Shown one piece after another: positions 37,067 through 45,753 of a stretch of DNA of 64,000 nucleotides. The stretch comes from Corynebacterium atrinae (GTDB lineage Bacteria > Actinomycetota > Actinomycetes > Mycobacteriales > Mycobacteriaceae). Position numbers and translations under genes: made by a program. The DNA lies in NCBI RefSeq assembly GCF_030408455.1, contig NZ_CP046977.1:930001-994000 (forward strand), given 5' to 3'. The notes beneath the pieces were generated by a model, which saw only the letters and a list, made by a program, of their open reading frames with translations, made no database searches and had not been told where the DNA came from. Position 1 is the stretch's first letter. Every line of letters starts with the position of its first letter.

Positions 37067-37876
37067 CTATTTGCCAGCGTAATCTTCGGCCGCGATGATC
37101 TGCTCAGGCGTCGGGGTAACGCCGGTGTATAGCGAGAATTGCTCCGCTGCTTGCAAGGCAACAACCTCCCCGCCGGTGATCACCGGCTTACCCAGGCGGC
37201 GGGCCGCCTGAATGAGCGGGGTCTCCACGGGGAAGGCAACGACATCGAAAACCACGTCGGCGGCCATGATCTCCTCATCGGAGAAGGACTGCACGTGCGC
37301 GGAGTCGCCATCCATGCCCATCGGGGTGACGTTGACCAGCAAGCCCGCAGCGGCAGGGACCTCCGCCGAGTACTCCCACCCATAGCGCGAGGCCAGGGCC
37401 GAACCCGTCGCGTGATTCCGGGCCACAACGGTGCCCTGCAGCCCATGATCGGCCAGGGCCGCAACCACTGCGTTGGCCATGCCGCCTGAGCCGCGCACGG
37501 CGACGCGCAGCGAAGGATCAACGTCGTGGGTGCGCAGCAGTTGAGCCACCGCGACGTAGTCGGTGTTATAGCCGACGAGCTCGCCATCGGTATTGACGAT
37601 CGTATTGACGGCGTTGATGCGCTCGGCGGAGGGATCCAGGGCGTCGATAAGCGGGATGACATCTTGCTTATAGGGCATGGACACCCCGGCCCCGCGGATG
37701 TCCAGGCCACGCACGCCCGCGATCGCCGCAGTGATGTCCGTCGGCGCGACCGCCTTGTATAGGAAGTTGAGGCCGAGTTCGGCGTAGAGCCAGTTATGGA
37801 AACGGACGCCGTGATTCGAAGGGCGAGCAGACAACGAAATGCACAGGGTGGTTTCCCGGTCGACGTAATTAACCAT
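37067..37876 (-). CDS. Shikimate/quinate dehydrogenase-like protein (AroE family)
   Basis: 269-residue NAD(P)-dependent dehydrogenase of the AroE family. N-terminal LSARPSNHGVRFHNWLYAELG stands for the substrate-binding SxSxxxHN motif; GAGVSMPYKQDVIPLID contains the catalytic Lys (in the MPYK motif), followed by INAVNTIVN, and a Rossmann motif VRGSGGMANAV near 142. The ATG at 37876 follows a TACGGT -10 by 7 nt. True AroE has SxS at the start and this one has SARPSNHG, so the substrate may be altered (AroE-like group). Confidence 0.8.
   Translation of the reverse strand: MVNYVDRETTLCISLSARPSNHGVRFHNWLYAELGLNFLYKAVAPTDITAAIAGVRGLDIRGAGVSMPYKQDVIPLIDALDPSAERINAVNTIVNTDGELVGYNTDYVAVAQLLRTHDVDPSLRVAVRGSGGMANAVVAALADHGLQGTVVARNHATGSALASRYGWEYSAEVPAAAGLLVNVTPMGMDGDSAHVQSFSDEEIMAADVVFDVVAFPVETPLIQAARRLGKPVITGGEVVALQAAEQFSLYTGVTPTPEQIIAAEDYAGK
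37640..37652 (+). repeat. 13-mer repeat, copy 10
   Basis: GGCGTCGATAAGC inside the AroE-like gene on the opposite strand (Leu-Ile-Asp-Ala). Confidence 0.7.
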
Positions 37877-37882
37877 GCTCAC

Positions 37883-37889
37883 TACCGTA
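37883..37889. promoter_or_regulatory. Overlapping divergent -10 elements, both leaderless
   Basis: TACCGT on the plus strand (37883-37888) ends 7 nt before the ATG at 37896; TACGGT on the minus strand (37889-37884) ends 7 nt before the ATG at 37876. The two -10 boxes share five base pairs, and the start codons are 19 nt apart. Confidence 0.55.
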
Positions 37890-37895
37890 GTAGCT

Positions 37896-39461
37896 ATGAG
37901 TACGGGGCCCGATATCGTCACCACCGCCGGAGTGGTGCGCGGCCTTGTCGATCAACAGCTAGGAGTCCGGACCTGGCGCGGTGTCCCCTTCGGCGCGCCC
38001 ACCTCCGGCGCGGGCCGATTTAGGGCACCTCAGCAGCGCGAACCCTGGCGCGGGGTACGGGACGCTACCCACTTCGCCGCGCCTGCTCCGCAGCCGACCT
38101 ATTCCTGGACCGACAAAATTATCGGTGACGAAGATTGCCTCAAACTCGACATCGTTCGCCCTGACACAGACGATGTCTTGCCCGTTGTTGTCTACCTCCA
38201 CGGGGGATCCTTCATCATGGGCTCCTCCCACGAGCGAATGCTGCGCGGCTACCACTTCGCCCGCAACATGAACGCTGTGTACGTTTCCCTCAACTTCAGG
38301 CTCGGGGTCTTGGGCTACCTTGACCTGCGCAGCATCGGGGAGGATTGCGTGGCCAACCCGGCCGTTCGCGACCAAATCCTCGCCCTGAAATGGGTCCGCG
38401 CCAATATCGCCGCCTTCGGAGGGGACCCCGACAGCGTCACCCTCATGGGCGAATCCGCCGGTGGTGCCGCCGTAACCACTCTCATGGGAGTGCCCGCCGT
38501 CTCCGGCCTGTTCCACCGCGCCATCGCCCAATCCCCACCGATCTCGCTTATCCACTCCCGCGCCCAAGCCACCCTCTGGGCCCGTGAGCTCGTTTACCGC
38601 ATGGCCCTCCCTCGCCAAGCAACCCTGAGCGACTTGCGCGCCGAAACCGCCGCTGATCTGGTGCGCGCCGGGCAATCGATGATGTGGCACGGCGGCGAAC
38701 TGCTGCACCTCAACTCCTGCTACGGGCCGACTATCGACGGCGGAGTCGTCCCCGACCACCCGCTCAACATCTTCGAATCCGGTGGCCAGGCCCAAGTTCC
38801 GCTGCTCATCGGCACCAACTCCGACGAGGCTAGCTTTTCCAAAGTCTTCTACATGCGCACCTCGGCGCGTTCGCGCAGCGCCCTGCGTCTGCTCTCTGCC
38901 TTCGACCCGGACCACGCCCCGCGCGTCCTCCAAGCCTACGAAGGGGCCACCGAACGCACCCAATTTGCTGAACTGCTTGCCGACGCCCTCTTCTGGGCCC
39001 CCTCCGTCCGCCTCGCCGGTGCGCACGCCCGCACCGCCTCCACCTGGATGTACCGCTTCGATTACGCGCCCGCCGCCCTCCGCTGGCTGGGCCTGGGTGC
39101 CATGCACTCTCTGGAACTCTCCGCCGTTTTCGGCGATCCCACCGCTTCCCGCACCGCCGGTTTGTCCCGCTTCGGCGGCATGGACGGCTATGAAGAACTC
39201 ACCGACCTCATCCAATACCACTGGGGCTGCTTCATTCGTAACGGTCACCCGGGGGAGGAATGGCCCGCTTATGTCGGTGCCGATGACACCCGGCCCGGGC
39301 GCGCTACGGTCGTGTTCGATCAGGATACCCGCGCACTCTTTGACCCTAAAGCCGCCCAGCGCCGCGCCTGGGAGGGATACCGCATGACGGAATGGGGAAA
39401 TGGGCGCCCCGAATTGTTGGAAGAGCTGGGAATGCTCATGCAAGTTGCTGATTCCCGCTGA
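37896..39461 (+). CDS. Type-B carboxylesterase/lipase
   Basis: 521-residue alpha/beta-hydrolase of the COesterase family. Visible are the GVPFGAP and EDCLKLDIVRP motifs, oxyanion-hole YLHGGSFIMGS (about residue 104), the nucleophile elbow GESAGGAAV (about 184) and AQSPP after it. No signal peptide, so cytoplasmic. The start is set by the leaderless promoter; the frame extends to 37875 but would use a codon inside the divergent promoter. Substrate unknown. Confidence 0.87.
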   Translation: MSTGPDIVTTAGVVRGLVDQQLGVRTWRGVPFGAPTSGAGRFRAPQQREPWRGVRDATHFAAPAPQPTYSWTDKIIGDEDCLKLDIVRPDTDDVLPVVVYLHGGSFIMGSSHERMLRGYHFARNMNAVYVSLNFRLGVLGYLDLRSIGEDCVANPAVRDQILALKWVRANIAAFGGDPDSVTLMGESAGGAAVTTLMGVPAVSGLFHRAIAQSPPISLIHSRAQATLWARELVYRMALPRQATLSDLRAETAADLVRAGQSMMWHGGELLHLNSCYGPTIDGGVVPDHPLNIFESGGQAQVPLLIGTNSDEASFSKVFYMRTSARSRSALRLLSAFDPDHAPRVLQAYEGATERTQFAELLADALFWAPSVRLAGAHARTASTWMYRFDYAPAALRWLGLGAMHSLELSAVFGDPTASRTAGLSRFGGMDGYEELTDLIQYHWGCFIRNGHPGEEWPAYVGADDTRPGRATVVFDQDTRALFDPKAAQRRAWEGYRMTEWGNGRPELLEELGMLMQVADSR

Positions 39462-39563
39462 CCCCTGCCGTTTCTTGCGGCGGGAACGTCACCGCGCGGC
39501 TAGGCTAGATCGGGACTGCCGACCGCGGTTTCGCCTCTCTTTTTGGAAGGACCACAGCCCACC

Positions 39564-40370
39564 ATGAGTTTCTTTGAGGACATCGCTGCAGCACTGGACG
39601 CCGACGGCATCGAGTCCCGGGTGAACGACGACACGATGTTCGTCCCCATCACCTCGGACTTGGAGATCCAGTTCGTGGAAATCGATCCGCACATGCCCGC
39701 CGCCAATGTCTACATCGCGGCCGCCGACGTCGACGAAGACGACGAGAACTTCGAGGCCGTCTTGGTCTCCGTGGTCTTTTCCGTCGAAGACGCCGTGGCC
39801 ACCGTGGACACCCACGTGGCCACCGACCAGGTGATCACCGTCCTGCGTGACCTGTTGGAGGGCACCGATGAGCGCATCGGCGAGCTGGAGTTCTACCAGG
39901 ATTCCTTGATCGGTAATCTCGTCCGTGCCGAGGTCGGAGAGAACTCCGAACTGCAGGTTCACGTGGAAGTGGTCGACGGAATCCCCACTGCCTCGGTGAC
40001 TTTCGTCGCGATCGGCGAGTCTTTCGAGGACCTCATCGACCAGGCCATCGGCGAGCTGTGGGAATCCGACGGCGACGACCAGCTTTCTGACGAGGACCGC
40101 ATGCGGTTGTTCGCGGACCTCAACTCCGACGTAGAGCTGGCCACCGATGAGGTGCTCGAACTCGGTTCCTTCACCGACTTTGACCGGCTGTTTGATGTCC
40201 TCTCGCTCGCCGCCGACCAGGCCAACGACTGGGAATCCCAGCTCGTCCCCTTCGACGAGGATGAGTTCGACGAGCCGGATGTCTACGACCTCTTCGGTGC
40301 TGACGATGACGACGATTTTGATGACTCTGAGGATGATTCCGACGATGATGTTGAGGATGACGAAAGGTAG
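39564..40370 (+). CDS. Acidic hypothetical protein, YbjN-like
   Basis: 268-residue soluble protein with high Asp/Glu content and a C-terminal tail from about residue 230 in which most residues are Asp or Glu. Two roughly 100-residue halves both start FxxI…VNDD / LxVHVEVVDG, which suggests a duplicated YbjN/T3SS-chaperone-like fold, but this is a weak reading. ATG with GGAAGG at 39545-39550. Only 10 bp separate it from the next gene. Function unknown. Confidence 0.72.
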   Translation: MSFFEDIAAALDADGIESRVNDDTMFVPITSDLEIQFVEIDPHMPAANVYIAAADVDEDDENFEAVLVSVVFSVEDAVATVDTHVATDQVITVLRDLLEGTDERIGELEFYQDSLIGNLVRAEVGENSELQVHVEVVDGIPTASVTFVAIGESFEDLIDQAIGELWESDGDDQLSDEDRMRLFADLNSDVELATDEVLELGSFTDFDRLFDVLSLAADQANDWESQLVPFDEDEFDEPDVYDLFGADDDDDFDDSEDDSDDDVEDDER

Positions 40371-40380
40371 GTAGCTGGGC

Positions 40381-41466
40381 ATGGCCCGCTCCCCATTCCG
40401 CATGCAGCTCAGTAGCTGGCGGAATCGACCGCAACCCACCGTGAAGGAGTCGCTTGCCGACGCCGACGCCAAGGTTGAGGCAATGAACAAGCTTGGCGAC
40501 GTCGCCGTGGCCCTGGAAAGTGCCGACGGCACCGTCCGCCATTCCTACTGCTCCGAGGCAATGGAAACTGATTCCCGCTTCGCAGCGGAATCGGTCAGCA
40601 AACTGTTCACCCACGCGATAATCTTCCGCCTCATCGACGAGGGGCGGCTGAAATATCACTCTTCCGTAGCCTCCCGGATGCCTTCAGGCTCCTTGGATGG
40701 ACTGCACGTGGTTGGGGGAGCTGACTACGGAGCCGACATCACCGTCCGGCACCTACTTGATCAAACATCGGGCCTGCCCAGTTGGGAAGACAGCCGCGAC
40801 CCCGGCGGCCGCACCGTGGTGGAGCAAATCGTTGACTGGGACCGGGTGGTCCACGTTGACGAACAGATGGAGATTTCCGCTGCGATCGGTGCCAAGTTTC
40901 CTCCCGGCGGATCAGATCGGCGCGCGCACTATTCAGACCTCAATGCCGAACTGCTTTCACAAGTAGCCCAGCACACGACGGGTCAGAGCTTCCAGGAGCT
41001 GGCATACGAGTACATTTTGGTGCCGTTGGGGATGGAGCTGACGACGTTTGTCGTCCCGGCGACTCGTGATTACGCACCGTTTCGGACCCACAAGGAACCA
41101 GTGTGGGCGTCGCGTTACCTATCAAGCTCCCCAGGTTCGGCCGGGGTCATCTCCACAGCGCAGGACCTTCTGACATTCATTCGTGCTTTCCACACGGGGA
41201 AGCTCTTCAATCCCCGTCATCTGGTTAACCCTGAATTGCGGCGGATCCAGTACTGGCCGCTGCGTTATGGGGCGGGCATGATGGCTGTGCCCCACAACCG
41301 CCGACTTCCGCTGGGGCCGAAGAAGCAACTCATGCTGGGCCATTCCGGCGTTACGGGTGCGTTTGCGTTCTACAGCCCGGACGAAGATGTCTTCATCGCT
41401 GGCTCCATCAACTCGATCCTCACGTCCCCCTTCGATGTGATCGACCGCTATCTCCGAGTGCTCTAG
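40381..41466 (+). CDS. Serine hydrolase, class C beta-lactamase fold
   Basis: 361 residues, family S12/AmpC-like. Active-site motifs: SVSK (SxxK, about residue 73), YSDLN (in the place of YxN, about 181) and GHSGVTG (in the place of KTG, about 320). No signal peptide or lipobox is seen, so it is probably cytoplasmic, unlike penicillin-binding proteins; an esterase or peptidase role is likely. It lies 10 bp after the acidic protein gene and converges with the next gene. Confidence 0.82.
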   Translation: MARSPFRMQLSSWRNRPQPTVKESLADADAKVEAMNKLGDVAVALESADGTVRHSYCSEAMETDSRFAAESVSKLFTHAIIFRLIDEGRLKYHSSVASRMPSGSLDGLHVVGGADYGADITVRHLLDQTSGLPSWEDSRDPGGRTVVEQIVDWDRVVHVDEQMEISAAIGAKFPPGGSDRRAHYSDLNAELLSQVAQHTTGQSFQELAYEYILVPLGMELTTFVVPATRDYAPFRTHKEPVWASRYLSSSPGSAGVISTAQDLLTFIRAFHTGKLFNPRHLVNPELRRIQYWPLRYGAGMMAVPHNRRLPLGPKKQLMLGHSGVTGAFAFYSPDEDVFIAGSINSILTSPFDVIDRYLRVL

Positions 41467-41473
41467 TTCACCG

Positions 41474-41947
41474 TTAGGCAGCCTGCTCAAACCCGCCAAA
41501 TAAGGAAGCGGGGGAGCGTACCGGTAGGTAGTCGCTATCGACGAGCCACACAAAGGTGGGGGCGTGGCCTGTGACAGTGACTTCGTGCACGGCGTCAGCC
41601 GCAGAGTCGTGAATGAGGGCCCGAACCCAGCCTTCCGCGAGGGCCACATCAACGCTTCCTCCCCGTGGGTCGGTAAAACGAAAAGTGATCAAGTAGGCGG
41701 GAACTCGGTCTTCGCCGAAGCCGAGGACGCGAGCCCTAGCCTGCGGGCCAACGCGGTGGCGAGTGATGGTGACGTTAAGCGCATCACCACCCGGAGGCAC
41801 AGGTAGTCGCTTGAGTGGTGGGCGCCAGGACGCAGTCGGGCGGGCAAGGGAGCGCGGGTGATGAATGATCGACGCGATGTCATCGAGGGTATGAGCTTGG
41901 CGCTGGCGGAGGATGTGGGCGAAGTGGTTGGCAGTGTTGGTTGTCAT
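41474..41947 (-). CDS. Hypothetical protein
   Basis: 157-residue soluble protein that I do not recognise. It begins TTNTANHFAHILRQRQAHT, has a Pro/Arg-rich stretch around residues 30-50 and a beta-rich C-terminal half (LITFRFTDPRGGSVDVAL; APTFVWLVDSDY). The ATG at 41947 is exactly 7 nt after a TAGAGT -10 (41960-41955), indicating leaderless expression; it is divergent from the MFS gene with about 90 bp between. It may be a Corynebacterium-specific protein. Confidence 0.6.
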   Translation of the reverse strand: MTTNTANHFAHILRQRQAHTLDDIASIIHHPRSLARPTASWRPPLKRLPVPPGGDALNVTITRHRVGPQARARVLGFGEDRVPAYLITFRFTDPRGGSVDVALAEGWVRALIHDSAADAVHEVTVTGHAPTFVWLVDSDYLPVRSPASLFGGFEQAA

Positions 41948-42040
41948 GGGGAGAACTCTAGATCCAGTGGTGGACACGAGAGGCCGACGGGATCGAACAA
42001 TAGTACTAATCGTCGGGGGTGCGTGTAATCTGAACGAGAC

Positions 42041-43264
42041 ATGACGGAGCACACGAAACCCCTAAAGCCGAAACTGCCCAGCGAGATCTGGATACTCGTA
42101 TCTGCAGCCTTCATCATCGCGCTGGGCTACGGCTTCATCGCACCCATCATGCCGCAGTTTGTGGTCAGCTTTGATGTTTCGATGGCTGCTGCTGGCGCCG
42201 TCATCTCCGTTTTCGCCGGATCCCGCCTCCTATTCGCCCCGGCATCAGGAAAGCTCATCGACCGCATCGGCTCCCGCCGCGTCTACCTCACCGGCCTGAT
42301 GACGGTGGCGGTGACCACCGCGCTGGTCGGCGGAGCTCAAGAGTATTGGCACATCCTGCTGCTCCGAGGCATCGCTGGCATCGGTTCCACGATGTTTACG
42401 GTCTCCGCGATGGGGTTGATTGTCAAGATGTCACCGCCGGATTGTCGCGGTCGGGCCTCAGCCCTCTACGGCACGGCCTTCCTCGTGGGCAACATCATCG
42501 GTCCTGTTATCGGCGCCGCCCTATCGATTCTCGGCATGCGGATTCCTTTCGTCATTTACGGGTTCTCGGTAGCTTTGGCGGCTTTCGTGGTGTGGTGGCG
42601 AATGCCCAAGCCGAAGGAAGATGCTTCCTCCGACAAGGAAAAACCACCGCCATTGCTGTTTCGCGAGGCGATCCGCGACAGTGCCTACCGATCCGCCCTC
42701 ATCTCCGCCTTCGCCCACGGCTGGATCAACTTCGGCGTCCGTGTAGCCACCCTGCCGCTCTTCGTCGCCGCTGCCTTCGACAACGGCGCTGCTATCGCAG
42801 GCTTGGCCATGGCCGCCTTCGCCGCTGGCAATGCTGTGGTGTTGCAAGTCTCGGGCCGACTGGCAGACACGATTGGCCGCAAGCCGCTCATTATCGTCGG
42901 GCTCGTGATCAATGCGATATTCACCGCCACCCTCGGGTTCACCCACGACCTGTGGCCCCTGCTCATCGTCTCGGCACTCGCCGGCGCGGGTGCAGGCATG
43001 CTCAATCCATCCCAGCAAGCAGCAGTGGCCGACGTCATTGGCAGCGAGCGGTCTGGCGGAAGCGTGTTGGCCAACTACCAAATGGCCATGGACCTCGGAG
43101 CGATCACCGGACCGATCCTCATCGGCTATGTTGCCCAGGTCTACGGCTTCGAAGTGGGCTTCCTCATCTGTGGGGTCATCGGTTTGCTCGCGGCCCTGAC
43201 ATGGTCTTTCGGCCGAGAGACATTGATGGTGGAAGGTCGCACCCCGAAGCTGGAGCGAATCTGA
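42041..43264 (+). CDS. MFS multidrug/metabolite transporter (DHA1-like)
   Basis: 407-residue transporter with 12 predicted helices. The conserved loop 2-3 motif GKLIDRIGSRRVYLTG (about residues 70-85) and the second-half GRLADTIGRKPLIIVG motif (about 268-283) are clear, and GxxxxGPxIG in helix 5 (GNIIGPVIGAAL) marks the DHA1 drug-efflux group. It is followed 23 bp later by another membrane protein gene. Confidence 0.85.
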   Translation: MTEHTKPLKPKLPSEIWILVSAAFIIALGYGFIAPIMPQFVVSFDVSMAAAGAVISVFAGSRLLFAPASGKLIDRIGSRRVYLTGLMTVAVTTALVGGAQEYWHILLLRGIAGIGSTMFTVSAMGLIVKMSPPDCRGRASALYGTAFLVGNIIGPVIGAALSILGMRIPFVIYGFSVALAAFVVWWRMPKPKEDASSDKEKPPPLLFREAIRDSAYRSALISAFAHGWINFGVRVATLPLFVAAAFDNGAAIAGLAMAAFAAGNAVVLQVSGRLADTIGRKPLIIVGLVINAIFTATLGFTHDLWPLLIVSALAGAGAGMLNPSQQAAVADVIGSERSGGSVLANYQMAMDLGAITGPILIGYVAQVYGFEVGFLICGVIGLLAALTWSFGRETLMVEGRTPKLERI

Positions 43265-43287
43265 AGGTCATCTCTTACTCTGGATCT

Positions 43288-44451
43288 ATGATTCGCATCC
43301 ACGGGCTGGATCTCGCCCGAGCCCTCGCTATCATCGGGATGATCGCCGCCCACTTGGGACCCGAGACGTGGATCACCACTGGCTATCCCTCAGTGCTCTT
43401 TGCCGTGCTAGCTGGCGTATCGATGGGCATCATCACCGAACGTTCGGAATCTCTGAGCCGAGCTCGATTTAACATCCTCATCCGTGCCGTCATCCTGCTC
43501 GGACTGGGAGTGCTCCTGTCAGGAATCCAGAGCTACATCATGATCGTGTTGACCGCAATCGGTGCAGCCTACCTCCTGCTACTTCCGGTGATCGGTTGGC
43601 GTATTCGGTGGCTCTTTACCTTGTTAGCGGTGCTGCTCATCGTCGGGCCGTTACTAGCCGCCTCGCAGTACTTTTTCTACATCGGATTCTCGAGCATGCA
43701 GCTCAGCGATCTACTGTTCGGTTCCTACCCGCTATTAGCCTGGGTCGCTTACCTCCTCATCGGGTTGCTCATCCACCGCTTGGCGCTGGCACGAGCAGAT
43801 CGACAGTGGATGATGCTCGGAATCGGCGGAATACTCCTCTTCGTGACCTGGATGATATCGGTCGCCGTGATCGTCAGCGGAGGACTTCTCACGGAGTTCT
43901 TGGGCGACGTGCCCCACTCCGGGGGATTCCTTGACGTCGTGGGCTCGAGCGCTATGTCGATGGTTGTCATCGCCGTCTGCCTCCTCGCCAGCCGCGTCCC
44001 CGCCATCGTGTGGATGACCTACCCGCTCCGAGCGCTCGGTGCGATGTCCTACACGGTCTACATCGTCCATGTGCTGATCACCACCATCGCTAACGGCACC
44101 TTCGTCTCCGCTCACTTCTTTCCCACCGAGCCGCCGTACTACGACCCGGACATAGATCCCGACCCTAAATTGGGAGACGAATGGGCCTGGGACGGTGCCT
44201 ATGGATCCGACTTTGAGTGGAGCATGTATCCGCCAGGTGAAGGGACCTATCCCATGCCAATCGAATCCGATCCCGCCTGGATGGGGATGTTCCTGGCCCA
44301 AGTGCTCGGCTTCCTACTCTTCGCATCCCTGTGGCGTTGGTTCTTCCGCCGTGGCCCTGTCGAATGGGCCGTGCACCGGGTGGTGCAGAAGACGATGGGG
44401 TCGGCAGACACAGCGCTACGGACCCGGACACGAAGGAGCACCCTGCCCTAG
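43288..44451 (+). CDS. DUF1624/heparan-glucosaminide acetyltransferase-like membrane protein
   Basis: 387-residue polytopic membrane protein, about 10-11 helices. N-terminal MIRIHGLDLARALAIIGMIAAHL is the start typical of the DUF1624/DUF418 acyltransferase superfamily; a long extracytoplasmic Asp/Pro-rich loop (about 285-335) precedes the last helix. The ATG at 43288 lies 6 nt after a TACTCT hexamer, so the gene may also have its own leaderless promoter within the MFS operon. The acyl acceptor is unknown. Confidence 0.75.
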   Translation: MIRIHGLDLARALAIIGMIAAHLGPETWITTGYPSVLFAVLAGVSMGIITERSESLSRARFNILIRAVILLGLGVLLSGIQSYIMIVLTAIGAAYLLLLPVIGWRIRWLFTLLAVLLIVGPLLAASQYFFYIGFSSMQLSDLLFGSYPLLAWVAYLLIGLLIHRLALARADRQWMMLGIGGILLFVTWMISVAVIVSGGLLTEFLGDVPHSGGFLDVVGSSAMSMVVIAVCLLASRVPAIVWMTYPLRALGAMSYTVYIVHVLITTIANGTFVSAHFFPTEPPYYDPDIDPDPKLGDEWAWDGAYGSDFEWSMYPPGEGTYPMPIESDPAWMGMFLAQVLGFLLFASLWRWFFRRGPVEWAVHRVVQKTMGSADTALRTRTRRSTLP

Positions 44452-44499
44452 GGGCTGGGTAGTTGATCGCTATCGGACTCCGGCATTGCGTCGAGGCGA

Positions 44500-45576
44500 C
44501 TAGCGCGGTAGCTCCATCAAGCGCTCGTGAATGGCATCGGCTGCATTCTTAATTTTGCTGACGTATCCGTTGCGCTGATTTAGCTGGGTTCCGCGAACGC
44601 CATCTTTGCTTAAGAGTTGCGCGATCGGCGCGTGCGCATCTTGAGCTGTTGCAGGCATGGAAAACATGTGGGGTATATGGCCCAAAAGGTACTCATCTCG
44701 GTGCTGTCCGAGACTGCGTGCCATCCGCTGTGCTTCCTCCGGCAACCGAGGACGAAAGCGTTCAAATGCTCCAATGAGCTGCTCGCCACCACTGGACTTC
44801 TTCTTGAGGTATTCGAGCGTGGTGTATCCCAGGTAGCGCAACTCACGTCCATTGCTTCCGTGAAGTCGCAGAGGTTCCAGCTTTTCTTCGATGTTGGCGG
44901 AGTAACTACTCCAGGCAGCGATGTTTGCTTCTTGAAGCTCGCTGTATTCAGTGACCCACCCTTCAAACCAACGGGCCAAGTTGCCGAAGGCATGAAAGCT
45001 AAATAGGTCTGTCGCAGTAGGCGTAACAAAGGCGTCACAACCGAGAAGTACAGTGCGATTGAATGGACCAAGGCTCGGTCCGACATCGAAGAAGATGATG
45101 TCATAGCGGTCTTGCTTCTCCAACATTGATGCCAGCTGGCCTGCCCAATGGATGCGACGAAACGCGGCGGTCTCGCGGCTCATAGCCGACTGCCAAGCAC
45201 TACTCATGACATCTTCGATCTGTGAGAGGCTGGGGTGACCGGCAAGGACATCAACTTCAAATCTCTCAGAGCGCACGGTATGAATGTTGGCATCAATAGT
45301 CGGCTCTCCTTCGCGGAGCGGAATGAAGATGCCGTACACGGTATTGGCCAAAGAGCTGCGCAGGGATTCTTCGGGGTCACTATGGGAAGCGTAGAGCGCA
45401 GTCGTCTGCTCTTCGGTGAGCATGAGCTGGGTCGCGTTGCATTGGGGATCGCAGTCAACGTAGAGGACTCGTTCTCCGCGGAGAGCGAAATCGTGCGCAA
45501 TATTTGCCGACAAGGTTGTCTTACCGACGCCCCCCTTGTTGTTGAACAAGCTCATAGTGTAGATGGGATTAGACAT
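44500..45576 (-). CDS. ParA/MinD-type ATPase of the restriction island
   Basis: 358-residue deviant Walker A ATPase: NNKGGVGKTTLSANIAHDFA at residues 12-31, VDCDPQCNATQLML at about 40 and FFDVGPSLGPFNR (Walker B region) near 160. There is no N-terminal HTH, unlike P1 ParA, and no ParB gene is adjacent. A large C-terminal part (about 200-358) extends beyond the usual ParA core. It is encoded downstream of, and in the same direction as, the NaeI-like restriction genes, with its own promoter and a shared operator. It could be a plasmid or island maintenance protein or a component of the defence locus. Confidence 0.8.
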   Translation of the reverse strand: MSNPIYTMSLFNNKGGVGKTTLSANIAHDFALRGERVLYVDCDPQCNATQLMLTEEQTTALYASHSDPEESLRSSLANTVYGIFIPLREGEPTIDANIHTVRSERFEVDVLAGHPSLSQIEDVMSSAWQSAMSRETAAFRRIHWAGQLASMLEKQDRYDIIFFDVGPSLGPFNRTVLLGCDAFVTPTATDLFSFHAFGNLARWFEGWVTEYSELQEANIAAWSSYSANIEEKLEPLRLHGSNGRELRYLGYTTLEYLKKKSSGGEQLIGAFERFRPRLPEEAQRMARSLGQHRDEYLLGHIPHMFSMPATAQDAHAPIAQLLSKDGVRGTQLNQRNGYVSKIKNAADAIHERLMELPR

Positions 45577-45631
45577 GACCTGCCTCGCGAGACGGTCGAC
45601 TCGATTGGAGACGACTTGTACTGATAGCTTG

Positions 45632-45658
45632 ATATTAGCAGTACAAAGCTGCTGTACT
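45632..45658 (-). promoter_or_regulatory. parA-like gene promoter with palindromic operator
   Basis: -10 TAATAT (45637-45632, minus strand). Immediately upstream, AGTACA (45640-45645), 7 bp, TGTACT (45653-45658): perfect 6-bp arms. A further GTACTG/CAGTAC pair (45618-45623 and 45639-45644) brackets the -10. Confidence 0.45.
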
Positions 45659-45691
45659 TTCGAGTGGTCAGATAGAGGGTTTGCAGTTGGT

Positions 45692-45737
45692 CCGGCCCCT
45701 GAAAATGCAGAAGCTAACAGCTCATTTTTCGGGCCGG
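45692..45737 (-). other. Hairpin between naeI-like and parA-like genes
   Basis: CCGGCCC-CTGAAAATG (45692-45707) pairs with CATTTTTCGGGCCGG (45723-45737), with a nested AGCT/AGCT stem in the loop. It lies 17 bp after the endonuclease stop codon. There is no clear T tail, so it is a weak terminator or an RNA structure. A GCCGGC (the NaeI target) is at 45733-45738. Confidence 0.5.
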
Positions 45738-45753
45738 CATCCTTCGTTGCGGG

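Noticed and set aside
39458..39490. CCTGCCG/CGGCGGG hairpin after the carboxylesterase gene as a terminator
   Set aside because: Mismatched stem and no T tail.
42346..43287. N-terminal extension of the DUF1624-type protein through the MFS gene
   Set aside because: It is out of frame with the MFS protein and Arg/His-rich; the ATG at 43288 begins the recognisable family N-terminus.
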